A stretch of 58,431 nt of DNA, from positions 1 through 58,431 of the forward strand of contig NZ_SSMQ01000078.1 of the NCBI RefSeq assembly GCF_005144585.1, given 5' to 3'. Positions 35,683 to 43,677 of the stretch are shown here, one piece after another. The notes below the pieces were generated by a model that saw nothing but the letters and a program-made list of their open reading frames with translations, did no database searches and was not told the origin of the DNA. This DNA comes from Polyangium fumosum (GTDB lineage: Bacteria; Myxococcota_A; Polyangia; Polyangiales; Polyangiaceae). Each line of letters starts with the position of its first letter. Position 1 is the stretch's first letter. The translations under genes and the position numbers were made by a program.

Positions 35683-36393
35683 ATGACACGAACGATGGGA
35701 ATCGCGGTCGCGACGTTCGCGCTCGCCGCGGCGAGCGCCAGCACGGCCTCGGCACAAACGGCGATGCGCGAAGGCACAATGGAGCGGCGGGGCCAGATCG
35801 GCGCTCCGCTCAACGCTTTCGAGATCCAGGTCGATTCGGGGTACAACCAGGCCTTCGGCCCGTCCGTGCCCGCGACCGAGGGCACGGGCAGGACGAGCCT
35901 CGGCGGCGCGGGCCTCGGCGCGGGCCTCGGCCTCCACTACCGCGCGAATCCGTACTCCTCGGTCGGTATCAACGGCAGTTACAACATGCAAAACCTCGCC
36001 CGCGGCGCGGAGCTCCGCGGCGCGACGGCAGGCATCGACGGCGTCTTCCACGCGAGCCCTTACTCGCGCCTCGACCCGTGGGTCTCCGTCGGCGCCGGGT
36101 ATCGCATGTTGTGGGATCAGCCCTCGGGCCCGAACAACGACATGTTCGTCCACGGCTTCCAGCTCGCGAAGGCCAAGATCGGCGTCGACATCCGCGTGAG
36201 CGAGAGCGTCGCGCTCGCGCCGACGGTCGGCGGCGATCTCAGCATGTTCCTCTGGCGCAACCCCGAGGGCCGCGTCTCGACGCAGACGATCGACACGCCG
36301 CGCCTCAACGCCTTCGTCTTCGCGGGCATCGCAGGCCGCTTCGACGCAGGTGGGCAGCGCGCTCGCCCGGTGACGATCATGGGTCGCCGGTAA
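35683..36393 (+). CDS. outer-membrane beta-barrel protein
   Basis: The 236-residue protein has a cleavable signal peptide (about 1-24, ending ASAQT). Alternating hydrophobic strands follow, including GAGLGAGLGLHYRANPYSSV, GINGSYNMQNLA, GIDGVFHASPYSRLDPWVSV and KIGVDIRVSESVALAPTVGG, ending in a strand with FVFAGIAGRFD. This pattern is that of an eight- to ten-stranded OmpW/OmpX-like barrel. The function could be structural or a small-molecule pore. A purine-rich site (AGGGGG) lies about 8 nt before ATG 35683. No obvious operon partner. Confidence 0.75.
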   Translation: MTRTMGIAVATFALAAASASTASAQTAMREGTMERRGQIGAPLNAFEIQVDSGYNQAFGPSVPATEGTGRTSLGGAGLGAGLGLHYRANPYSSVGINGSYNMQNLARGAELRGATAGIDGVFHASPYSRLDPWVSVGAGYRMLWDQPSGPNNDMFVHGFQLAKAKIGVDIRVSESVALAPTVGGDLSMFLWRNPEGRVSTQTIDTPRLNAFVFAGIAGRFDAGGQRARPVTIMGRR

Positions 36394-36502
36394 AACCTGC
36401 ACGCGTCACCACGCGTGTGAGGGGGCGGGCCAGGTGCCTGCCCCCTCGTTTCATTCGCGCCTGGCCAGACGACCCGGACGGCGGTATGTGCCGGAGCAGC
36501 CG

Positions 36503-36868
36503 ATGAAGCTCTTCGTGCTGCTCGCGATCCTCACGGAGTGCCGCCGCGACACCCTGAACAGCCCCGACGCGCTCCGCGCCGCGCTCGACGCGGCCGTCGC
36601 AGCGGGCCTTTTCACAGGGCTCGGGACGCTCGTCGTCCCATTCTCGCCGCAGGGCGTCACGGCTTGCGCCGTCGTCGGCGAGAGCCACATCGCGCTGCAC
36701 ACGTGGCCCGAAGAGGGCAGGATCTTCATCGACGTCGCCTCGTGCAGCACGAAGCAGAGCGTCGAGCGCGCGCTCGATGCGATCCGCGCCGTGTTCCCCG
36801 AGGGAAAACTCGCCGTGCTCGAGGAGCGTGTGCTCGATGGTGGCGTGATCTCCAGCGTTGCCCGGTGA
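36503..36868 (+). CDS. speD: S-adenosylmethionine decarboxylase proenzyme, SpeD/SpeH type
   Basis: The 121-residue protein matches the short prokaryotic class 1B AdoMetDC. The self-cleavage and pyruvoyl-forming serine is in VVGESHIALHTWPEEG, followed by the metal-independent core IFIDVASCSTKQSVERAL with the conserved cysteine and a His in HTWPE. It would supply decarboxylated AdoMet for spermidine synthesis. ATG 36503 is chosen because the family N-terminus starts near KLFVLLAI; a longer frame upstream is Arg-rich. No speE lies in view. Confidence 0.88.
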   Translation: MKLFVLLAILTECRRDTLNSPDALRAALDAAVAAGLFTGLGTLVVPFSPQGVTACAVVGESHIALHTWPEEGRIFIDVASCSTKQSVERALDAIRAVFPEGKLAVLEERVLDGGVISSVAR

Positions 36869-36916
36869 CACGCGGGCCTTGCGGTCGCCATACAGGCCGC
36901 GTAAAACCGCGTCCCG

Positions 36917-38470
36917 ATGGCGACCAACGTCGAGCAGCCCGCGGAACAGCCCTGGTCGGGACCCAAGTCGAAGAAGCAGATCCTCGGCCATCCAGCCGGG
37001 CTCTTCGTGCTCTTCACGACGGAGATGTGGGAGCGCTTCTCCTACTACGGCATGCGCGGCCTGCTGAAGCTGTACCTGGTGAACTACCTGTTCGTCACGT
37101 ATCGCCAGCGCTTCCAGGGCCAGGCGTACGACGCCACGGGCAACCCGGGCGACGTGTTCGGCTGGAGCGTCATCCGTGGCCTCTTGCCCGACGTCGATCC
37201 CACGACGCTCACGCAGTGCGTGAACGAGAAGGTCGGCCTGCTCGTCCAGGGGGATCCGACGAAAAACATCGCGCCGATGGCCGCGGACGTCGCGCAATCC
37301 ATCGCGCAGCAGACCTGCGCGATGCAGCCCGTCGCGTCGGCCATTTACGGCTGGTACACCGGCCTCGTGTACCTGACGCCGCTCTTCGGCGGCTTCATGG
37401 CCGATCGTTACCTCGGCCAGAAGCGCTCCGTGTTCCTCGGCGGCGCGCTCATGGCGCTCGGCCAGTTCGTGCTCTTCAGCGCCGAGAACCTGTTTTTCCT
37501 CGGCCTGCTCCTCCTCATCATCGGCAACGGCTTCTTCAAGCCGAACATCTCGACCCAGGTCGGCAACCTCTACCCCCCGGGCGACAAGCGCCGCGACGGC
37601 GCCTACACGATCTTCTACATGGGCATCAACCTGGGTGCGTTCCTGACGAACCTCGTCTGCGGCACCCTCGCCCAGAACAACGGCTGGCGGTACGGCTTCC
37701 TCGCAGCGGGCATCGGCATGGTGCTCGGCCTGATCATCCAGTTCTTCTTCGGCCCGAGCACACTCGCGCCCGACACGCTCAAGAAGAGCGAAGGCAAGAA
37801 GGGCGAAGCCCCGGCCGTGGTGAAGGAAGAGAACGAGGGGCAACGCATGGGCGCCCTCGTCATCCTCTGCGCGCTGAACATCGTCTTCTGGGCCGTCTAC
37901 GAGCAGCAGGGCAACACGATGCAGACCTGGGCCGACGAGAAGACCGTCTGGCCCGTGATCTTCGGCTTCCAGATCCCCTCGACCTGGTTCCAGTCGTTCA
38001 ACCCCTTCTTCATCTTCCTCTTCGCGCCCATCCTCGACCGCATCTGGACCGCCCAAGCAAAGGCGGGCAAGGAGATGTCGAGCGTCACGAAGATGGCCGT
38101 CGGCTGCATCATCCTCGGCCTCTCATTCATCGTGATGGTCGGAGGCGCGCAGGTGATCGGCGGCGGCAAAGGCAGCGTGCTCTGGCCAGTCGTCTGCACA
38201 GCGCTGCTCACGATCGGCGAGCTTTACCTGTCGCCGATCGGCCTCTCGCTCGTGACGAAGGTCTCGCCGGTGCGATTCGTGTCGATGATGATGGGCATGT
38301 GGTTCATGTCGAGCTTCTTCGGCAACATCCTGAGCGGCTACATCGGCATCCTCTACACGAAGTGGTCCCCCACGAACTTCTTCCTCCTGCTCATGGCCCT
38401 CGGCGTCGCCGCCGGCCTCGCGATCGCGGCATTCAACAAGCCGCTCCGCAAGGCAATGGGCAATCACTGA
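36917..38470 (+). CDS. POT/PTR-family proton-coupled oligopeptide transporter
   Basis: The 517-residue membrane protein has the PTR2 signature: FTTEMWERFSYYGMRGLLKL with the ExxERFxxYG proton-coupling motif near 35-45, GGFMADRYLGQKR, and GNGFFKPNISTQVGNLYPPG, the second family signature. About 12-14 membrane helices are predicted. An insertion of about 60 residues between the first helices (FGWSVIRGLLPDVDPTT region) is longer than in E. coli DtpA and resembles the PEPT-type loop of some bacteria. It should import di- and tripeptides with protons, which suits a predatory, protein-degrading lifestyle. Confidence 0.9.
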   Translation: MATNVEQPAEQPWSGPKSKKQILGHPAGLFVLFTTEMWERFSYYGMRGLLKLYLVNYLFVTYRQRFQGQAYDATGNPGDVFGWSVIRGLLPDVDPTTLTQCVNEKVGLLVQGDPTKNIAPMAADVAQSIAQQTCAMQPVASAIYGWYTGLVYLTPLFGGFMADRYLGQKRSVFLGGALMALGQFVLFSAENLFFLGLLLLIIGNGFFKPNISTQVGNLYPPGDKRRDGAYTIFYMGINLGAFLTNLVCGTLAQNNGWRYGFLAAGIGMVLGLIIQFFFGPSTLAPDTLKKSEGKKGEAPAVVKEENEGQRMGALVILCALNIVFWAVYEQQGNTMQTWADEKTVWPVIFGFQIPSTWFQSFNPFFIFLFAPILDRIWTAQAKAGKEMSSVTKMAVGCIILGLSFIVMVGGAQVIGGGKGSVLWPVVCTALLTIGELYLSPIGLSLVTKVSPVRFVSMMMGMWFMSSFFGNILSGYIGILYTKWSPTNFFLLLMALGVAAGLAIAAFNKPLRKAMGNH

Positions 38471-38490
38471 GCGACCAAGCGTAGCGCCCC

Positions 38491-38557
38491 CCGGGGTTTC
38501 ACCCCGGACCCCGACCAGGGGTTGTCCACCCCTGGACCCGGACCAGCCAGGGGCTGG
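38491..38557. repeat. cassette of three consecutive G+C-rich hairpins
   Basis: CCGGGG/CCCCGG (38491-38496/38502-38507), CCAGGGG/CCCCTGG (38515-38521/38529-38535) and CCAGCC/GGCTGG (38543-38548/38552-38557) follow each other at nearly even spacing, each with a loop of 3-7 nt, and a fourth hairpin is listed next. The wording (GGGGTTTCACCCCGG, then CCAGGGG) looks like a dispersed intergenic element. It would be transcribed at the end of the peptide-transporter mRNA. Confidence 0.6.
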
Positions 38558-38565
38558 ACCCAGGG

Positions 38566-38596
38566 TTGAAAACCTGCGCTCCGCGCAGTTTTTCAA
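38566..38596. terminator. bidirectional intrinsic terminator
   Basis: TTGAAAA (38566-38572) and TTTTCAA (38590-38596) flank CTGCGC (38574-38579) and GCGCAG (38583-38588) around TCC, with one C/T mismatch. The A-rich 5' flank and T-rich 3' flank make it a plausible terminator in both directions, about 100 bp after the peptide-transporter gene. Confidence 0.6.
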
Positions 38597-38704
38597 ACAG
38601 GCCGACGAAGAAGCCGGGTCGCCAGCAGAACCAACAGCGCGGCTGTTTCGGTGGGCAGGGTCGTTGCTGGTCTTGACCCAGCTCCGCGCCTGACGAAGCC
38701 GCGC

Positions 38705-38998
38705 GTGCATGCACGGATTGGCATCGTGCCTTCGTGACGGCCACGTCTGCCGCGGCGAGGCGAGTGTGTGCATTTACACGTCGGCGCGCTGCATTCCTGC
38801 GGTCGGTGCTTGCCTTCATGGGGTCGACGTGTGCCGCCACACGTCGAGGGGCTGCCTTGGGGGGGAGGGAGCGTGCCTTCGCGGGGAGAGGGGGTGCCTT
38901 CCGAGGTGGACGGCGTGCCTTGGCGGGGGTTGGGGATGCATCCGTGGGGGAGGGGGGTGCCGCGCGGGGGCGGGGGCGTGCAATCTCTTGTCCCCGCG
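38705..38998. repeat. 14-unit tandem repeat with an exact 21-nt period
   Basis: A core of the form GTGCC/CTGCC/GTGCA begins at 38705, 38726, 38747, 38768, 38789, 38810, 38831, 38852, 38873, 38894, 38915, 38936, 38957 and 38978, exactly every 21 nt. Later units approach GTGCCTTCGCGGGGAGAGGG; earlier units keep only the core. The period equals two turns of B-DNA, so the cores face the same side of the helix. The array stops about 25 bp before the toxin leader. It is not a CRISPR, as units are contiguous and degenerate. Confidence 0.8.
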
Positions 38999-39023
38999 CC
39001 GAGGCTTGTTGCAGAACGGATCG

Positions 39024-39099
39024 CCAGGACGAACGCGGGCCCGCGTACGGCGCCACGGGGGTGGCCAGGTGAGGCCTTGCGCAATCGGAAGGCACTTCC

Positions 39100-39108
<9 letters not shown>
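39024..39108 (+). promoter_or_regulatory. structured leader shared with vgrG
   Basis: This element runs from CCAGGAC to the start region ATGGCCTGG. It contains GCCAC/GTGGC around GGGG (39052-39065) and GGAAG/CTTCC around GCA, ending directly at the ATG and including the Shine-Dalgarno GGAAGG. Nearly the same sequence precedes vgrG at 56763-56846: the last 22 bases are identical and the rest differs at scattered sites with one indel. It is probably a regulatory leader that controls translation or transcription of both genes, though a dispersed repeat is not excluded. Confidence 0.65.
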
Positions 39109-40277
<1,169 letters not shown>

Positions 40278-40281
<4 letters not shown>

Positions 40282-40769
40282 TGAAGACCCTGAAACCGGT
40301 AGAATCAATCGAAGTTGGCGATCTGGAGGCGCACGCGGTATGGCAATACGCCAATATCGACGGAGGCAACGAAACCCTCGTCCGCCCGGTGAGACGTCTG
40401 CCGGTCGCGCGCCTGGCCGGGAAGGTCGTGGGGACGCGGGTCCGGCTTGCGAACGGAACCGACGCATGGGGACTCCTTGGCAATGTTGACGAGAGCAATG
40501 CGCGGCTCACCGAGCACTTCCTGACATTGTCGATCTTCCACGACGGACGATGGTTCACGCTCGCCCGCTATCACGATTTTGACTACGGCCAGAACGGTCC
40601 AGACGCACTGGCGCGGTTCCTTGAGCTTCCTCTCGACGAAGTTTTTCCCATTGCGTACGACATACGGCCGTACGTGAAGGGAGATCCTTCTGCGCTTGCC
40701 GGCCTGATTCCCAAGGAACCGCGTGAACGGCTCTCGCGGGCTGAGCTCATTGCGCTCGCAGTGCCATAG
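40278..40769 (+). CDS. candidate immunity protein for the lipoprotein toxin
   Basis: The 163-residue cytosolic protein starts with ATG ATG overlapping the toxin stop by 4 nt (ATGA). It has no signal peptide or membrane segment and is mildly acidic, with a central FHDGRWFTLARYHDFDYGQN segment and a C-terminal LPLDEVFPIAYDI and KEPRERLSRAELIALAV. Its G+C content is clearly lower than the neighbourhood (about 45% over the first 60 bases). I do not recognise a family. The role is inferred from the position and coupling that are standard for toxin-immunity pairs. Confidence 0.65.
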
Positions 40770-40803
40770 CAACGGCTGGACGCCCTGAGACGCATGACGG
40801 GCA

Positions 40804-40918
40804 TTCGTAGTCAACAGGAAGCGCAGCGGTGGGGGAGCGGGCGCGCGACGGCCCGCGCCAAGGACGACGACGGTCAAGGACGATGATACGGCGTCGCGGG
40901 AGCCATGTCCGTGGTCTT
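40804..40918 (+). pseudogene. decayed duplicate of the toxin linker
   Basis: Downstream of the immunity gene, GTAGTCAACAGGAAGCG... repeats the toxin segment at about 39893-39975. In the toxin frame it reads SGGGAGARRPAP then RTTTVKDDD, against SGGAGAPRPAP then KTTVKTTTK in the toxin, and it stops soon after CPW at about 40918 without a start codon or toxin domain. It looks like the leftover of an orphan toxin module or of a recombination that swapped the toxin tip and immunity gene. Confidence 0.6.
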
Positions 40919-41034
40919 GACATCCGAGTTTGTCCGCAGTAGGAGGCGCCGCGAAACCTGACGCGGCATCAGAAATCGACCGCCTTGGAGACTTGCCGCG
41001 TTACGTTTCCGTCGCTCGGGTGAACACGAAGGTG

Positions 41035-41982
41035 ATGGCGCCAGTCGAGAAAGCCCCCACCGAGGATCTTTGGACGGAGCTCGCGAAGCTTCGGCCTGTC
41101 GTCGCACGTTTCCTCGAGAGCACGTGCGGAAAGCAAGCCGCCAGCACGGACGCTGTCGACGACGAGACGCAGGACGTGATGGTCGAGGGGTATGAGAGCC
41201 TCTCGGCGTACCGGCCCGAAAGCGGCACGCTGGTGAACTGGCTGCTCGGCATCGCAGCCAACATCCGCAAACGATGGCGGAGAGCGTGCGGCATGCAGGA
41301 GAAGCGATTCGCTCCCACCGATGACAACGATGAAACCCCCGCGTCGCAGCCGTCGCCGGAGCGCGCGGCGATCCTCTCGGAGGCTTGCGACCGCGTCGGA
41401 GAGGCCCTCAAGACGATGCCCACGGAACAGCGAGCTGTCTTCAGCCTGGTCGTGTTTCAGGGGCTCTCGCACGCGGAGGTGGCCAAAGAGCTCGGTATCT
41501 CCGAGGAAGCCTCCCGCATGAAATTCATGCGGGCGCGCGCGTACATTCGAGAGCGCGTCGACGAGGTGCACGGCACCGCGCTGCTCATCCTGTGCGGCCG
41601 AGACCGGCGCTCGAGGGTCCGGGCGAGATGGAAGGGGCGGTTGGAGCTCAGCTACCGCGCCGGCCACGCGTGGAGCGCGCTCATGGCTGCGGCGCTCCTC
41701 GGGTCCGCCAACGCGGCCGCGCCTCGAGACGTCGTCGCGTCGGCGCATACAGCATTCACGCGTCAGGCCTCGATGGGTCGCGCCGCGGAGCCGGTCGCCG
41801 AACCTTCAGAGATGGGCGGAGAGGACCCGGCGGCCCTCGATACACGGGCGTCTGCCGCGGAACCGACGCAGGCCGCGCCAACAGAGCAGGTGCATGAGCG
41901 TCGAGCTCCATCTCACGGGGCGCTCCCGAACGTCGAGGTGCACCCGAGTCGCCTCACCATCCGGTGGCGGAAGAGCCGCTGA
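41035..41982 (+). CDS. ECF-type sigma factor with C-terminal membrane segment
   Basis: The 315-residue product has sigma region 2 (about 20-85, DVMVEGYESLSAYRPESG, LVNWLLGIAANIRKRW) and region 4 (about 125-180, ALKTMPTEQRAVFSLVVF, GLSHAEVAKELGISEEASRM). A basic stretch and one hydrophobic segment (about 212-232, AWSALMAAALLGSANAAA) follow, then a Pro/Ala/Glu-rich extension of about 80 residues that would lie outside the cytoplasm. The fused tail may act as a built-in anti-sigma or sensor. The start is uncertain: ATG 41035 was chosen, GTG 41020 and TTG 40930 are possible. It stands upstream of envelope-protein genes it might control. Confidence 0.75.
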   Translation: MAPVEKAPTEDLWTELAKLRPVVARFLESTCGKQAASTDAVDDETQDVMVEGYESLSAYRPESGTLVNWLLGIAANIRKRWRRACGMQEKRFAPTDDNDETPASQPSPERAAILSEACDRVGEALKTMPTEQRAVFSLVVFQGLSHAEVAKELGISEEASRMKFMRARAYIRERVDEVHGTALLILCGRDRRSRVRARWKGRLELSYRAGHAWSALMAAALLGSANAAAPRDVVASAHTAFTRQASMGRAAEPVAEPSEMGGEDPAALDTRASAAEPTQAAPTEQVHERRAPSHGALPNVEVHPSRLTIRWRKSR

Positions 41983-41997
41983 GGGGCACGACGATTG

Positions 41998-42351
41998 ATG
42001 CCACCGCGAACCATTCTAGCAGTCCGTATCTTGACGTATCGGCACGATGACGGAACCGAGCAGGATCTGCACCTTCACGTCCGTATGCCGTACGTAACAA
42101 AGGGCGCCGTGTGGAAGTGCGGATTTGAGCTCGGCCCGCCGCTCAACATCACCGGCCGCGAAGGATACGGCGTCGACGCTCTCCAGGCGCTGTTGGCTTG
42201 CCTCGGGATCGCCCGCGCGTCCATCGAAGGATCCACGCTCAAGGGGCGCGTGCATTGGGGCGGTATGTTCTCTTGTGGCCTGCCCGATCTGGTAAACGGG
42301 CGAATCGAGCTCGACGCCGCCGCCGTCGAGCCTCCGCAGAACAGTGGGTGA
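41998..42351 (+). CDS. small cytosolic protein, possibly DUF6968-like
   Basis: The 117-residue protein has no signal peptide and shows the pattern DDGTEQDLHLHVRMP, WKCGFELGPPL, GVDALQALLACLGIARASIE and a terminal WGGMFSCGLPDL. I recall this pattern from the DUF6968 family of small proteins, but cannot confirm it. Such proteins are often found beside polymorphic toxins and may be immunity proteins. It lies 15 bp after the sigma-factor stop on the same strand. Function unknown. Confidence 0.6.
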   Translation: MPPRTILAVRILTYRHDDGTEQDLHLHVRMPYVTKGAVWKCGFELGPPLNITGREGYGVDALQALLACLGIARASIEGSTLKGRVHWGGMFSCGLPDLVNGRIELDAAAVEPPQNSG

Positions 42352-42433
42352 CGGCGTGGGTCAGGCAGGTTCTTGGATAAGCTGACTGGCTGCACTTGCC
42401 GAGTTTGTCCTGTTCACGTATCCTCACCATCGC

Positions 42434-43675
42434 ATGATGAACCGTGGATTATGGCTCGCCTTGCTCGTCGCGCTCAGCGCACCCATGCGAGCGTATGCAG
42501 ACGAGGACACGAAGCCCGCCCCACCCCTCTCGAACCCTGCGGCGCTTCAGCAGGCCACGCACATGGCGCGCTTCACGGCGCTCGTCGCGAAGGCCGAACG
42601 CGAACGGAGGGCCGGTCGGCTCGCCGAGGCAGCGACCGCGTATGCCGAGGCGTTCGAGATCGAGCAGGATCCGCTCGTCGCAGGTCGGCTCGGCGTGTTG
42701 CTCGTCGAGTTCGGCAACCCTACGGAAGCAGCGGATTTGCTGCTCGACGCGATCGAGCGCGCGACGGACGCGCCGGCCGCGGAGCGGGAGAAGTTCCTGA
42801 AGGCGTACGACACCGCGCGGGCGCAGGTCTGTCGCGTCGAGGTGACGGTCTCCGAGGCACACGCGTCGATCTCGCTCGATGGGGTCGTGAAGCAGTCCGA
42901 TGGAATCACGGGCTTCACGATGTTCATCCCGCCGGGGGAGCACGAGCTCCGCGCGAAGCTCAAGGGGTTCGAGGACGGCGTCACGTCCTTCACGGCGTCG
43001 AAGGGTGGAACCCTGCGCGTGGAGCTGACGCTGCTGCCGGTGCGCCCGTTCGTTCCCATCGAGCCGCCGCTGCGCCTGAAGCGGCTTCGACCCGAGCTGG
43101 CCGTGACCCTCGAAGAGCCGCCGAACGACGAGCCGGCGCGCGAGCCGATCGTCGGCGGCGTGGTCGGCGAGGAGCAGAAGAAGAGCACGCGAGGATCCGT
43201 GAGCGCGGGGCCGGTGGTCGTGTTCGGTGTGGCGTCGTGGCAGCCGGCGATCGGTGCGTTCGTGGCGGGTGGTTTGAGGGTAAATGAGTACGTGTCCCTC
43301 GGGCTCGAAGCGCGCGCGGCTTGGCTCGTGTCGGGCGTGCAAGGACGGCCGATCAGCGCAATGACAGCCGGGGGGCTCGTGAGTGCCTGTGGTCACTGGC
43401 GATGGCTCTTTGGCTGCGCGCTCGGTCACTTGGGCGTCCTCAACATCGAGGGGGCCGAGGGGAGCTACCTGCGAGAGTCGTACACCAACCTTCTGCCTGG
43501 TTTAGGCGCGCGGGTAGGGGCGACGTGGAGGTTGACGCGTTCCTTCACGATGCAGGCGGGTGCAGACATCGTGGGCCTTACGCGCGGACTCAAGATCGTT
43601 GCCGGAAAAACGGTTCTTGTTGAGCAACCTCCGGTATTGGCAGGCGCTCATTTTGTCGGTGGATGGGAGTTTTAA
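42434..43675 (+). CDS. TPR/PEGA-type exported protein
   Basis: The 413-residue protein has a signal peptide (about 1-22, ending AYADE). A helical TPR-like region follows (about 45-120, LAEAATAYAEAFEIEQDPLV), then a PEGA-type beta domain (about 133-200, EVTVSEAHASISLDGV, FTMFIPPGEHELRAKLKGF). The C-terminal half (about 255-413) looks like an outer-membrane beta-barrel (GPVVVFGVASWQPAIGAFVA, GLGARVGATWRLTRSF, ending GGWEF). Myxobacteria carry many such proteins; a role in envelope stress or surface assembly is likely but not known. The next gene begins 2 bp after its stop. Confidence 0.78.
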   Translation: MMNRGLWLALLVALSAPMRAYADEDTKPAPPLSNPAALQQATHMARFTALVAKAERERRAGRLAEAATAYAEAFEIEQDPLVAGRLGVLLVEFGNPTEAADLLLDAIERATDAPAAEREKFLKAYDTARAQVCRVEVTVSEAHASISLDGVVKQSDGITGFTMFIPPGEHELRAKLKGFEDGVTSFTASKGGTLRVELTLLPVRPFVPIEPPLRLKRLRPELAVTLEEPPNDEPAREPIVGGVVGEEQKKSTRGSVSAGPVVVFGVASWQPAIGAFVAGGLRVNEYVSLGLEARAAWLVSGVQGRPISAMTAGGLVSACGHWRWLFGCALGHLGVLNIEGAEGSYLRESYTNLLPGLGARVGATWRLTRSFTMQAGADIVGLTRGLKIVAGKTVLVEQPPVLAGAHFVGGWEF

Positions 43676-43677
43676 TT

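Larger units (their letters stand above)
38471..39099. other. 629-bp gene-free stretch: hairpin cassette, 21-nt array, leader
   Basis: Between the peptide transporter and the toxin-type lipoprotein gene no gene is convincing. The stretch contains three structured elements in order: four successive hairpins (38491-38596), a 14-unit tandem repeat with 21-nt period (38705-38998), and a leader element with two small hairpins (39024-39099) that recurs ahead of vgrG. Frames over the 21-nt repeat stay open on both strands because 21 is a multiple of 3; the resulting heptapeptide repeats are probably by-products. Confidence 0.65.

Noticed and set aside
38705-38998. CRISPR array
   Set aside because: Units are contiguous 21-mers without spacers and with strong divergence; no cas gene is nearby.
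38593-39084. A minus-strand frame with heptapeptide repeats (GTPSPRE-like) across the 21-nt array
   Set aside because: The heptads follow automatically from the 21-nt DNA period; other frames on both strands are open too, and there is no ribosome-binding site or conserved domain. A coding origin of the array is not fully excluded.
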